A stretch of 64,000 nt of DNA from Phocoena phocoena. Its lineage: Eukaryota > Chordata > Mammalia > Artiodactyla > Phocoenidae. This document shows, in pieces, positions 1 through 11,400 of the stretch (the first letter of the stretch is position 1; the number at the start of each line of letters is the position of its first letter). Where the stretch lies: positions 72,903,223 to 72,967,222 of the forward strand of contig NC_089230.1 in assembly GCF_963924675.1 (NCBI RefSeq), given 5' to 3'. The notes below the pieces were generated by a model. It ran no database searches, was not told the DNA's origin, and worked only from the letters and a program-made list of their open reading frames with translations. The position numbers were made by a program, and so were the translations under genes.

Positions 1-240
1 CTCTTAGACCCCAGCGCCTACAAGAACCAGGGGCGTTTCCCCAACCCCATCGCAAGCCTGTCTCCGCCCGGGACGCGCTCTCCACAAGGCAAATCCTGCG
101 TCTCAGGCTCCTGCAGGCGCCCACATCCAAACTGAGGACCTGCGACCTGCCTTGGGCTGGGATCTGGGTCACCCTGTAAGCATCCCATGCGGCCTCCAGG
201 GGGAGCGCGTCAGTTTCTGTCTGTCCTGAGGCTAGAAGGC
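1..240. promoter_or_regulatory. CpG-rich segment at window edge, possible CpG-island shore
   Basis: This stretch is visibly GC-rich and has about 14 CpG dinucleotides in 240 bases, far more than the AT-rich DNA that follows. It matches no repeat I recognise. It could be the edge of a CpG-island promoter or first exon that continues left of the window. A GTAAGC string lies near 176, but without upstream sequence I cannot call a splice donor. An open frame of 86 codons starts at 187 and runs into AT-rich DNA; I regard it as chance. Confidence 0.4.
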
Positions 241-1159
241 TTTCTCTACTTTGGACGAGCCTCCTTTAAGATGTTTGCCCACCTCAGACCCACCAAAATT
301 CTAAGCACATCCTTTCTTACTCTCTTCATTCTCCTCTTTAGGAGAGGTGCTCCTTTGGGGTGGGAGCTGCGTAACGAAGGGGACTTCATTTATTCAACAT
401 CTACTGATCTACTGGGTGGCAGGTCTGAAGCAAGATGGCACCGATAGAAAAATGAGTTGAAAAACTTGGTGCTGGCCCTCAAGGAAGGAAGGTCAAATAA
501 GTGCACAAGTATTTATAACACAAGGTCTTAGCATGTCCCATAAGACTTGGCTCAGTAGTGGTTTATTGCATTTCTCAAGTTTTTATTTATTTTTTTAAGC
601 AATGAGATTAGAACATATATACAATTGTTTCCTGTTTTTCCACTTAGCATTTTCATTTAGGCGCTTACCCATATAATTAAAATCTATTAATAAATTTTAT
701 CTGGTATAAAACAATTAGTTCTGAAGCCCTCTGTCTCACCAGTTAGATCATAATCTTCAAATGCATCTTTGAATCACCACCCTCTACCACAAGGGCTGGC
801 ATATAACGGCTGCTGATTATGTGCCGAACTTAAAAAGTTTACTGGTGAAATGGAGTGTGGGGAATTGAGAGAGGAAGCCCAGAACTCAGAATGGGAAGTC
901 CCGTCTGACACTAAATAGATATGCCCTGGGCCTCAGCCTCTTCATCAGTAAATTGAGAAGGTTACACTGGAGGAGTTCTACAGTTTGTACTTCTCAAACA
1001 TTTTGGGGGATTCTAGCACTGCATAAGTCCAGGAGGATTTAGTGTGGACGCAGGTCTGATTCCTCTAATTCCGTCATCACCCCTGTTGACATCACATAAA
1101 GCCAACTTCAAGGCTCTCACATTTTCAGGGCCCCCTTCCTGAGCCTTTTGCCCCAAGCC
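241..1159. other. Mostly unique sequence, possible MIR fragment at 880-985
   Basis: No gene is visible. Around 900-985, words such as GGGCCTCAGCCTCTTCATCAG followed by an AATTGAGAAGGTT-like string resemble the core-to-tail part of a MIR SINE in sense orientation, heavily diverged. The rest is AT-rich and unassigned. Confidence 0.35.
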
Positions 1160-3790
1160 ATCTTTTTTCCCCCAGTTTTATCGAGATGTCATTGACATGT
1201 AATATTGTGTAAATTTAAGACGTACAATGTGATGATTTGTTACACGTATAGCAAAATGTTTACCACACAAGGTTAGTTAATACATCCTTTACTTCACGTA
1301 ATTACCATTTTTTAATTGTTTTTATGGTGAGAACATTAAAGCTTTACGTTCAGAGTAACTCTCACAATACAATATTGTTAACTGTAGTCATCAAGCTGTG
1401 CATTAGACCCCTGAAACTTATTCATCTTATAACTGAAAGTTTGTGCCCTTTGACCAACTTCTCCCCATTTCCCGCATCCCTCACCGCATTGAGTATTCCT
1501 GGCTCTCTTTTCAAATACTGGTTTACTATATATGTGTTGGTTTATTTCCGGGCTCTTGATTCTGTTCCATTGGTATATGCATCTGTTTTTGATGTATAGA
1601 TATTTAACTAGATTGGTTAAATTTATTTCTAAGTATTTTATTATTTTGGATGTTATTGTAAATGGGATATTTTATTTAATTTTGTTTTCAGATAGTTCAT
1701 TGTTTGTGTATAGAAACACAACAGATTTATGTAGGTTGATTTTGTATCCTGAAACTTTAGGATAGTTTATTAGGTCTAAGGGTTTTTTGAAGTCTGGAAT
1801 TTGCTCTATACTGTACTACTCTATACAAGATAATGTCATCAGCAAACAGAGACAATTTTACTTCTTCCTTTCTGATTCAGATGTCCTTTTTTTTTTCTTG
1901 TGCCTAATTACTCTAGCTAAGACTTCCAGTAGTATTCCAAACAAGAGTGGTAACAGCCTTTATTATTTATTGCTGTGGGCCTTTATGATGTTGAGGTATG
2001 TTCCTTCTATACCCAATTTTTTGAGAGTTTTTATCATGGAAGGATGTTGAATTTTGTTAAATGCTTTTTCTGCATCTATTGGAGTGATCGTATGATTATT
2101 GTCTTTCTATTAATGTAGTGTATCACGTTTATTGATTTGCATATGTTGAACCATCCTTGCCTTCCAGGGATAAATCTCACTTGATCATGATGTATGATCC
2201 TTTTAATGTGCTCTTGAACTCAGTTTACAAATATTTTATTGAGAATTTTTACATCTATATTCATTAAGGACATTTACCTGTAGTTTTCTTGTGATATCTT
2301 TATCTGGCTTTGGCATCAGGGTAATGCTAGCCTTGTAAAATGAGTTTAGGGGTGTTCTCTCCTCTTCAGTTTTTCTGAAGAGTTGGAGAAGAATTGGCAT
2401 TAATTTTTAACGTGTTTAGCAAAATTCACCTGTGAAGCCATCTGGTCCTAGGCTTTTCGTTGTTGGAGGGGATTTAAATGCTGATCCAATCTCCTTACTT
2501 GTTATTGGTCTGTTTAGATTTTCTATTTCTTCATGATTCAGACTTGGTAGGTTGTATATTTCTAGGAATTTATCCATTTCTTCTAGGTTGTCCAATTTGT
2601 TGGCATATAACTGTTCATAATACTCTCTTATGATCCTTTGTATTTCTGTGGTATCAGTTGTAATGTCTCCTTTTTCATTCTGATTTTATTTGAGTCTTCT
2701 CTCTTTTTTCTTGGTAAGTCTAGCTAAAAGTTTGTCAGTTTTATCTTTTCAAAAACCCAACCTTAGTTTGAGTAAAATTTTCTATTTTTTTCTAGTCTCT
2801 ATTTCATTTATTTCTACTTTGTTATTTTCTTCCTTCTACTAATTTTGGGCTTAGTTTGTTCTGATTTTTATAGTTCCTTGAGGTATAAAGTTAAGTTTGC
2901 TTGAGAGCTTTCTTTTTTCTAAATGTAGGTATTTATTGCTATAAACATTCCTCTTAGCACTGCTTTTGCTGGATCCCATAGGTTTGGGTATGTTGAGTTC
3001 TTATTTTCATTTGCTTCAGTATATTTTTGACTTCCCTTTTAATTTCAACTTTGACCTATTTGTTGTTCAGAAGTGTGTTGTTTAATTTCCACATATTTGT
3101 AAATTTTCCAGTTTTCCACCTGTTATTGATTATCCCCCCGCCACATGTTTTTGATGTCACAATATACATTTTTATATTATGTATCCATTAACAAATTACT
3201 GTAGCTATAAGTTATGTTTAGTTCTTTTGTCTTTCAACCTTTATACTAGACCTAAGTGGTTAACACATCACCATATTACAGTATTAGAGTATTCTGAATC
3301 TGGTAATTCAGATGTGTGTTGTTTATTTCTGTATGTTGTCATGTTTCTGGTTGGCAGTCTTTCATTTCAACATTTCTTGTAAGGCAGGTCTAGTGTTAAT
3401 GAACTCTCTCAGGTTTTGTTTGTTTGCAAAAGTCGTTATCTTGCGTTCGCTTCTCAAGGACAATTTTGTTGAGTATTTTTGGTTGGCAGTTTCTTTCTTT
3501 TTTTTTTTTTTTTGCGGTACGCGGGCCTCTCACTGTTGTGGCCTCTCCCGTTGCGGAGCACAGGCTCCGGACGCGCAGGCTCAGCGGCCATGGCTCACGG
3601 GCCCAGCCGCTCCGCGGCATGTGGGATCTTCCCGGACCGGGGCACGAACCCGTGTCCCCTGCATCGGCAGGCGGACTCTCAACCACTGCGCCACCAGGGA
3701 AGCCCAGGCAGTTTCTTTCTTTTAGCACTTAGAATATCATCCCATTCTCTCCTGCTCTGCAAAGCCTCTGATAAGAAATCTGCTGAGAGC
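1160..3790 (-). mobile_element. Old L1 retrotransposon, antisense: 3' UTR, ORF2 and the C-terminal part of ORF1
   Basis: Read on the minus strand this is an old mammalian L1. The 3' UTR lies at about 1160-1510, with the common L1M-type string near 1380-1480 (the plus strand reads AACTTATTCATCTTATAACTG). A broken ORF2 follows from about 1520 to 3300. The C-terminal part of ORF1 runs from about 3340 to 3790, split by a young SINE. All frames are full of stops and shifts, so the copy is dead. Part of the ORF2 C-terminus appears deleted near 1510-1600, where 3' UTR text passes straight into reverse-transcriptase text. The ORF1 homology stops abruptly at 3790. Confidence 0.8.
3498..3706 (-). mobile_element. 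CHR-type SINE, antisense, inside the old L1
   Basis: The minus strand reads as a full tRNA-derived cetacean SINE: head GGGCTTCCCTGGTGGCGCAG, pol III B-box-like GGTTCGTGCCC, tail CGTACCGC and a poly-A seen here as a T run. The insertion duplicated GGCAGTTTCTTTCTTTT, seen at 3485-3501 and 3707-3723. It is therefore younger than the L1 around it. Confidence 0.93.
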
Positions 3791-4930
3791 CAAGTGCAGA
3801 GGTGTGCACTGGCGCCAGCCCCAGGGGGGCATGGTAGCTCATTGGCTCAGGCCACTGGGGTCCACAGAATTGACTTGGTGAGCACTACAAGAGGTCTTAA
3901 GAGGCTGCAAGGAGTCTTAAGAGGTTGTTTCGCTCCCCAGCAGCATCTCCAGGTCCAGCAGCTAGGGACCGGGGCAAGTACGGGTAGTGGCCAGAGCCAG
4001 TGATACACACACACTTGGCTGTGGGGGACCAGCTGTAGGCACCTGTGTAGTGGCAGGGGGGTTGGTTGCAAATGTACACGTAGTGGTGGGGGCCAAGGCA
4101 GGCAGCAAGGGCCGGGGCCAGTTACTGGTGCACTGGCAGCTGCGGAGGCCCTGGCTATCGGCGTGCGTGACTGTGGCTGCTGGCTCTTGTCATGGGCACA
4201 CGGCAGTAGAAGGTGATGATGGAGGTTGGGCCCAGAGCATGCAGGTGCACTGGCTGCCTGTGAGCACAGTGCAAGCATATGACGGAAAGACAAGGCCAGA
4301 TCTGGGCCCACCAGCAGCTGCAGGGGCTCTGACTTCGGGCGTGCTTTTCCATGTCTCACCGTCTGCCCCCCATGTGTGCGCATGACAGTGAAGTCTGGTG
4401 ATGGATTGCATGCGAATGCACAGCTAGAGGGGCTAGCCGTGAGCACACACACAGTGGTACTGGTCGGTCTCTGGGATCTAGGCTGGTGTCTTGTATTCTG
4501 GCAGCCAGAGAGGCCTGCAGTGGCTGTCGGTGTGGCTCCGGGGCTCTGGCAGGATTTGGGGGGTGATGAGCAGGGAGAGACTCAGGTAGCTGGTGTCAGC
4601 AAACAGGAACATCTGTGGGACGACGGCCAGTGAAATCTGCAGGAAGTCCATGGTGGCCATGCTGGCGGTTGGTTACTTCAGTGGTGAAAACTGTTGGGTT
4701 TATCAGCAAAGCAGGTCACCGAGAACGAGGATCACGCCCACTGGGTGGCTGCCACCGGTAGCCCCTGCTTTGCTCCCTTGTTCCTAGCCGTCTCTAATTG
4801 TCTCAGCTCTGTGTTCCCTGGGCAGGGTGAAACCAAAGCAGAACCTTCATGGGGTGATCTGAGGGGCTGGGGAAAATGGTAGCTCACCTCACTCTTCCTT
4901 CCCCTTTGAAGGCAACTCTTTGTAGCTTGG
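3791..4930 (-). other. GC-rich block, probably an old L1 5' UTR or an unidentified repeat
   Basis: This is a GC-rich, CpG-containing block with loosely repeated words, for example GTGCACTGGC at 4124 and 4247 and GTGAGCAC at 4260 and 4439. It lies between the broken ORF1 end at 3790 and an L1-like 5' end at 5301-5665. The simplest reading is that it is the 5' UTR of the same old L1, with part of ORF1 lost. I cannot match it to a named family. Overlapping open frames of 130-200 codons on both strands reflect GC content and show no domain. Confidence 0.35.
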
Positions 4931-5300
4931 TGTGGGAAACGGTCAGCCATGAGAGCAGGCTGCAGACACGCCAGGCATGCCGCCGCTGCTCGAAGGGACT
5001 GTCCCTACTCGTTCCCCTCCTTGTTCCATCCCATGGGAGATAAATCACCAGGGCCCAGAGATCAGAAAGAATGTAAACTGAGACAAGCCAAGCTGTCTCC
5101 CCCCTGCACATGCAGGTTATTTTTGATGATTCTGGCTTTATGGCTTTTCTCCCAGGGAAGTTAACCTTGAGCCCAGACAGTCTGTAGATAATATAAGCCA
5201 CCGTCTGGCAGCCTTCCTTTTTCTAGTCTAGATAATCTGCAACTGTAGCGCAATAAAATTTGCCTTGCAACCATCAGTTGTCTTGGTCCTTCTGACCACA
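4931..5300 (+). mobile_element. Probable solo LTR of an endogenous retrovirus
   Basis: The block begins TGTGGGAAAC and ends CTTCTGACCACA, so it has TG...CA termini. It has an AT-rich box (AGATAATATAAGCC, near 5188) and, about 65 bases further on, AATAAAA (near 5250) followed by a T/G-rich stretch. That order is typical of the U3-R-U5 of an LTR. No matching flanking duplication could be found, so the exact ends are uncertain. No gag, pol or env sequence accompanies it. Family not recognised; it could also be lineage-specific. Confidence 0.5.
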
Positions 5301-5665
5301 CTCGTCGGTGCTACTTCAGTTCCTTACCCCTTCCCTTCTGACCCTGGGCCGTGAGATCCCCTTTCTCCAGCTGGTCCGCGGCAGCTTGGGTGTTCCCCTC
5401 CCTGTGCTAAGAGCTGCCACCTTGTGTGTGTGTGCATGTGGGGGAGTGCAGGGGGGAAGCAACAAAGCAGACAAAATGAAGCTGTCTTCCTTCCCTTTGG
5501 GGGTGGTTATTCTCAGGGGTTTTGTTCCACTGTTTTGCTGTTCTGTTTTCTCAAGTGGACTCCAGAGCTCCTCCAGATCTGTTCTGTTCACTGATCTCCA
5601 TCCTGATCTCTGTGTGGGTGCAGAGGCTGGAGCCTCCTGTGTGGCCATCTTGGTGACATGACTCC
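5301..5665 (-). mobile_element. 5' end of an old L1, antisense
   Basis: The minus strand starts near 5660 with CACCAAGATGGCCACACAGG, the CAAGATGGC-type start common to mammalian L1 5' UTRs, followed by text about aggregated GGAGCTCC and GAACAGATC words. It probably belongs to the L1 at 1160-3790, separated from it by the GC-rich and LTR-like blocks. Confidence 0.6.
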
Positions 5666-6939
5666 CCCATCTACCCCAAGCCCCCTTGTACTCTATTTCT
5701 GGATCTGATCAAGGTTGTCTTAGCATCAACTGGAAACTTGTAAAAAAATTAATTAACCAATTCATTCATTCATTTCTAGCTTTACCTCATCTGGCCCTGA
5801 TGTGTGATAAATACTACTTCTCTGCTTTCAGGATTCTGGCTTCTCTTTATCGGAATTTCTTCTCCTGGCTTCATCCAGTCCCTCAGGTTTTCTGTAGCCT
5901 TGGGTGAGCCATTCAGACACCTATACCCAACTATCTCACAAAAAGGTCCTTTGCCAACCCCTCAAGTTCCCCATTCTGGTCCTGTTACAATGATCCTTCA
6001 ATTTTCCAATGCTCGTCAATCAGTTTTCTTTGTGAGAATGAACACTTCATACAATACGAGTGACTCCTACCATTTCAGAAAATGCACTGTAGGGAGTAAT
6101 GTTGTCAGTTTAAAATAAAACATGAATAATGAAGTTTCTAGGCTTCTTTCCCCAACATTCCTAGGCTTGGTCTTTTAGTGTTGCGACTACCATGACCGGA
6201 GATTTTATCCAATTACTTTCAATACAGCCCAAGCCCTCCATTAGTGCGGGAGTAGAATTCATAATTACCTACCCTGTGTGGGGCCTCTAGGTTATGGGCT
6301 CATTGGTATACCCCTCCAAAAATGGACCAAGAGTCCTGGACACATCTCTTGTCACATTTCAGGTCATTAGGGATATTGTGACTTTGGGAGAAGTCGTGGC
6401 CGTGATTAAGGCTGTATCACTTAACTTTTTTCCTAAACTTGATTTCCCAAGGGACTCAGATCAAAATAGAGGAGGTCCCTTTCTGAGGCTAAATCTTATT
6501 TGTCATGGAAATGTACTTGGAAAGTTTTAGCCATGGAAAGACAGGAAGAGGAGATGTTTCATGGTTTATCTATGGTCAGGTCTAAGCGCTGACTCAGCCT
6601 TGTAGAAGGGGAATGACTTGCTATGGCTGGAATCATCCCTGTTAACTTTTAACTCCAAAGTTTGATCAAAACCATTTACTTATTAGGTAGTACGGATATG
6701 GATCTCTGTGTTTAAAACCCAGGGCCTCTTGACTAACAAGACAGAGAAAATTAAGCAAATGTGATGATAAGAAAAATTAGAAGATAAGGTGACATTTACC
6801 CTCAGATTAGATTGAGTCTGAAAGGAGCCACCTTTGATCAGCTAATTTGAGGAACGGCTTCTGGCTCTCCACAAACTTATAGCATCCTTGACTTTCTCCA
6901 TCTTTCTCTGTGGCCCGAGGAGAAGCAATGATGTATTCC
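5666..6939. other. Unique sequence, no gene seen
   Basis: No coding or RNA gene is visible. The largest open frames are about 100 codons and show no domain. No simple repeat above a few units was seen. Confidence 0.5.
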
Positions 6940-7180
6940 CAAAAGAAATCTGGAAGTTGTGTCCCCAGGTGTAGCCCTTCTCCATTTGGACCTGGTCTCT
7001 CTGATAAGTGGTGTTGATCTCTCCCTCCTGTGTGCCCGCACTGGACCTGGATACTTGTCACACTCTCCTGGGATTATTTGTTCCCATGTCTCTTTCTCAG
7101 ACTGGACTGTGAGAACCTCAAGAGCATCAAAACTTCTCTATCTCCAGCACCAAGTATAGTACCCAGAGTTTTGATATTCA
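6940..7180 (+). repeat. Probable L2 fragment, sense
   Basis: The text around 7085-7160 (ACTGGACTGTGAGAACCTCAAGAGC, then CTCCAGCACCAAGTATAGTACCCAG) matches the diverged 3' end of an L2 LINE, whose typical words are GACTGTGAGCTCC and CCCAGCACCTAGCACAGTG. The left boundary is uncertain. Confidence 0.5.
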
Positions 7181-7784
7181 GCGTTAACTGAGAAAATGAA
7201 AAGGCCTCCAAAGGGGACCAGAATGAAGAGATTCTCTCCCATGCCATGGGTGAATTAGAGAGTAGAGAAGACTATCAGAAGAAACCAGATTTCCCACAGA
7301 AATAACTAAGACTTAACCTAGAACCATCCCAAATAAGTATAAATAAAAAACCTGAAGAGGACCTGGACTCCAGGGAATGCAGCTAGGATACAAACACGGG
7401 GCCCCAACCAGAAAGTCTCCCAGAGACAGGATTTCCTAGGGCCTTGCTGGCAAATAGAGAACCTTGTAAAGCTGAATTTATAAGAATGTAGATTGAGGCT
7501 AATGGAGCAGAATCACTTATACTCCAAGCCTGGAAGCTCATGACACCTTTTTGTGTATTATTATTACTTTCTCTTTTGGTTCTGGAAATAGTGATAAATA
7601 CTACAGGACATGAGCAAGGCTTCAGTAAAGATCTTCAACAGGGTCAGAATGATCCTGGGCAAACTGTACTTTCTAACATGTATCCAGTCAGGAAGAATAA
7701 AGGCTGTTCTCTGAATGAGGCACTGAGTCCATCTTAGGCTCGTAACAACACTACCCTCTGTGGAAGTGTTTTTGGGGTTGACAG
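7181..7784. other. Unique sequence, no gene seen
   Basis: A 65-codon frame at 7540-7737 begins with a hydrophobic stretch but has no other support. No repeat recognised. Confidence 0.45.
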
Positions 7785-7990
7785 AAGTTGGAAGCTGAAC
7801 ACTGCCACTTATTAGCTATTTGATTTTGTCAAGCCATTTAACCTCTCTTTGCCTCTGTTCCCTATTTGAAAATTTGGCATGACAAAAACTTGCCTGGAAG
7901 AGTGGTTCTGAGGCATAAATGTGAAAATGTATGTGAATGTCCTTAGCTGTGACCTGGTCCATGATAGGTGCTCAGTAAACAGATTCCAAC
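7785..7990 (+). repeat. MIR SINE, sense
   Basis: Diverged MIR: an ATTAGCTATTTGATTTTGTCAAG core, AACCTCTCTTTGCCTCTGTTCCC, a spaced GAGGCATAAATGTGAAAATG segment and ATAGGTGCTCAGTAAACAG near the end follow the order of the mammalian-wide MIR consensus. Confidence 0.7.
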
Positions 7991-8046
7991 TCCACAGATC
8001 CAGAGAAGTGGTCCCGGAATAGAGTATAGTGGGTGACAAATGGCGG

Positions 8047-8058
8047 AGGTCATGACCT
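8047..8058. promoter_or_regulatory. Exact AGGTCA/TGACCT palindrome (nuclear-receptor IR0 site)
   Basis: The 12 bases AGGTCATGACCT are two perfect AGGTCA half-sites as an inverted repeat with no spacer. This is the sequence known as the palindromic thyroid-hormone response element (TREpal), which thyroid and retinoic acid receptors bind in vitro. It sits in unique DNA 29 bases from the insertion point of the 7.2-kb L1. Whether it is used in a cell cannot be told from sequence. Confidence 0.45.
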
Positions 8059-8482
8059 CACGCCCAGGTGTAACCGGAAGCTGATTGCTTTTTTAATTTT
8101 ATTTTATTTATATATTTTTTAACATCTTTATTGGAGTATAATTGCTTTACAATGGTGTGTTAGTTTCTGCTTTACAACAAAATGAATCAGTTATATATAT
8201 ACATATGTTCCCATATCTCTTCCCTCTTGCGTCTCCCTCCCTCCCACCCTCCCTATCCCACCCCTCCAGGCGGTCACAAAGCACCGAGCTGATCTCCCTG
8301 TGCTATGCGGCTGCTTCCCACTAGCTATCTACCTTACGTTTGGCAGTGTATATATGTCCGTGCCCCTCTCTCGCTTTGTCACAGCTTACCCTTCCCCCTC
8401 CCCATATCCTCAAGTCCATTCTCTAGTAGGTCTGTGTCTTTATTCCTGTCTTACCCCTAGGTTCTTCATGACATTTTTTTTC

Positions 8483-11400
8483 TTAAATTCCATATATATG
8501 TGTTAGCATACAGTATTTATCCCTCTCTTTCTGACTTACTTCACTCTGTATGACAGATTCTAGGTCTATCCACCTCATTACAAATAGCTCAATTTCGTTT
8601 CTTTTTATGGCTGAGTAATATTCCATTGTATATATGTGCCACATCTTCTTTATCCGTTCATCCGATGATGGACACTTAGGTTGTTTCCATCTCTGGGCTA
8701 TTGTAAATAGAGCTGCAATGAACATTGTGGTACATGATTCTTTTTGAATTATGGTTTTCTCAGGGTATATGCCCAGTAGTGGGATTGCTGGGTCATATGG
8801 TAGTTCTACTTGTAGTTTTTTAAGTAACCTCCATACTGTTCTCCACAGTGGCTGTATCAATTGACATTCCCCCCAACAGTGCAAGAGGGTTCCCTTTTCT
8901 CCACACCCTCTCCAGCATTTATTGTTTCTAGATTTTTTGATGATGACCATTCTGACTGGTATGAGATGATATCTCATTGTAGTTTTGATTTGCATTTCTC
9001 TAATGATTAGTGATGTTGAGCATTCTTTCATGTGTTTGTTGGCAGTCTGTATATCTTCTTTGGAGAAATGTCTATTTAGGTCTTCTGCCCATTTTGGATT
9101 GGGTTATTTGGTGGTTTTTTTTGTTATTAAGCTGCATGAGCTGCTTATAAATTTTGGAGATTAATCCTTTGTCAGTTGCTTCATTTGCAAATATTTTCTC
9201 CCATTCTGAGGGTTGTCTTTTGGTCTTGTTTATGGTTTCCTTTGCTGTGCAAAAGCTGTGAAGTTTCATTAGGTCCCATTTGTTTAATTTTGTTTTTATT
9301 TCCATTTCTCTAGGAGGTGGGTCAAAAAGGATCTTGCTGTGATTTATGTCATAGAGTGTCCTGCCTATATTTTCCTCTAAGAGTTTGATAGTTTCTGGCC
9401 TTACATTTAGGTCTTTAATCCATTTTGAGCTTATTTTTGTGTATGGTGTTAGGGAGTGATCTAATCTCATACTTTTACATGTACCTCTCCAGTTTTCCCA
9501 GCACCACCTGTTGAAGAGGCTGTCCTTTCTCCACTGTACATTCCTGCCTCCTTTATCAAAGATAAGGTGACCATATGTGCGTGGGTTTATCTCTGGGCTT
9601 TCTATCCTGTTCCATTGATCTATCTGCTTTTGTGCCAGTACCATACTGTCTTGATTACTGTAGCTTTGTAGTATAGTCTGAAGTCAGGGAGTCTGATTTC
9701 TCCAGCTCCGTTTTTTGTTCTCAAGATTGCTTTGACTATTCGGGGTATTTTGTGTTTCCATACAAATTGTAAAATTTTTTCTTCTAGTTCTGTGAAAAAT
9801 GCCAGTGGTAGTTTGATAGGGATTGCATTGAATCTGTAGATTGCTTTGGGTAGTAGAGTCATTTTCACAATGTTGATTCTTCCAAGAACATGGTATATGT
9901 CTCCATCTATTTGTATCATCTTTAATTTCTTTCATCAGTGTCTTATAATTTTCTGCATATAGGTCTTTTGTCACCTTAGGTAGGTTTATTCCTAGATATT
10001 TTATTCTTTTTGTTGCAGTGGTAAATGGGAGTGTTTTCTTGATTTCACTTTCAGATTTTTCATCATTCGTGTATAGAATGCCAGAGATTTCTGTGCATTA
10101 ATTTTGTATCCTGCTACTTTACCAAATTCATTGATTAGCTCTAGTAGATTTCTGGTGGCATCTTTAGGATTCTCTATGTATAGTATCATGTCATCTGCAA
10201 ACAGTGACAGCTTTACTTCTTCTTTTCCGATTTGGATTCCTTTTATTTCCTTTTCTTCTCTGATTGCTGTGGCAAAAACTTCCAAAACTATGTTGAATAA
10301 GAGTGGTGAGAGTGGGCAACCTTGTCTTGTTCCTGATCTTAGTGGAAATGCTTTCAGTTTTTCACCATTGAGGACAATGTTGGCTGTGGGTTTGTCATAT
10401 ATGGCCTTTATTATGTTGAGGAAAGTTCCCTCTATGCCTACTTTCTGCAGGGTTTTTATCATAAATGGGTGTTGAATTTTGTCAAAAGCTTTCTCTGTAT
10501 CTATTGAGATGATCATATGGTTTTTCTCCTTCAATTTGTTAATATGGTGTATCACGTTGATTGATTTGCGTATATTGAAGAATCCTTGCATTCCTGGAAT
10601 AAACCCCACTTGATCATGGTGTATGATCCTTTTAATGTGCTGTTGGATTCTGTTTGCTAGTATCTTGTTGAGGATTTTTGCATCTATGTTCATCAGTGAT
10701 ATTGGCCTGTAGTTTTCTTTCTTTGTGACATCCTTGTCTGGTTTTGGTATCAGGGTGATGGTTGCCTCATAGAATGAGTTTGGGAGTGTTCCTCCCTCTG
10801 CTATATTTTAGAAGAGTTTGAGAAGGATAGGTGTTAGCTGTTCTCTAAATATTTGATAGAATTCACCTGTGAAGCCATCTGGTCCTGGGCTTTTGTTTGT
10901 TGGATGATTTTTAATCACAGTTTCAATTTCAGTGCTTGTGATTGGTCTGTTCATATTTTCTATTTCTTCCTGATTCAGCCTTGGCAAGTTGTGCATTTCT
11001 AAGAATGTGTCCATTTCTTCCAGGTTGTCCATTTTATTGGCATAGAGTTGCTTGTAGTAATCTCTCATGATCTTTTGTATTTCTGTAGTGTCGGTTGATA
11101 CGTCTCCTTTTTCATTTCTAATTCTATTGATTTGAGTCTTCTCCCTTTTTTTCTTGATGAGTCTGGCTAATGGTTTATCAGTTTTGTTTATCTTCTCAAA
11201 GAACCCGCTTTTAGTTTTATTCATCTTTGCTATCGTTTCCTTCATGTCTTTTTCATTTATTTCTGATCTGATTTTTATTATTTCTTTCCTTCTGCTAACT
11301 TTGGGGGTTTTTTGTTCTTCTTTCTCTAATTGCTTTAGGTGCAAGGTTAGGTTGTTTATTCGAGATGTTTCCTGTTTCTTAAGGTAGGATTGTATTGCTA

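Noticed and set aside
3847..4452. 201-codon antisense frame in GC-rich DNA
   Set aside because: Overlapping frames exist on both strands, Cys/Pro/Ser-rich without a domain; this reflects composition of an unassigned repeat-like block.
5245..5260. AATAAAA as the end of a cellular mRNA
   Set aside because: Its setting, with TATA-like box and TG...CA ends, fits an LTR better, and no upstream exon is visible.
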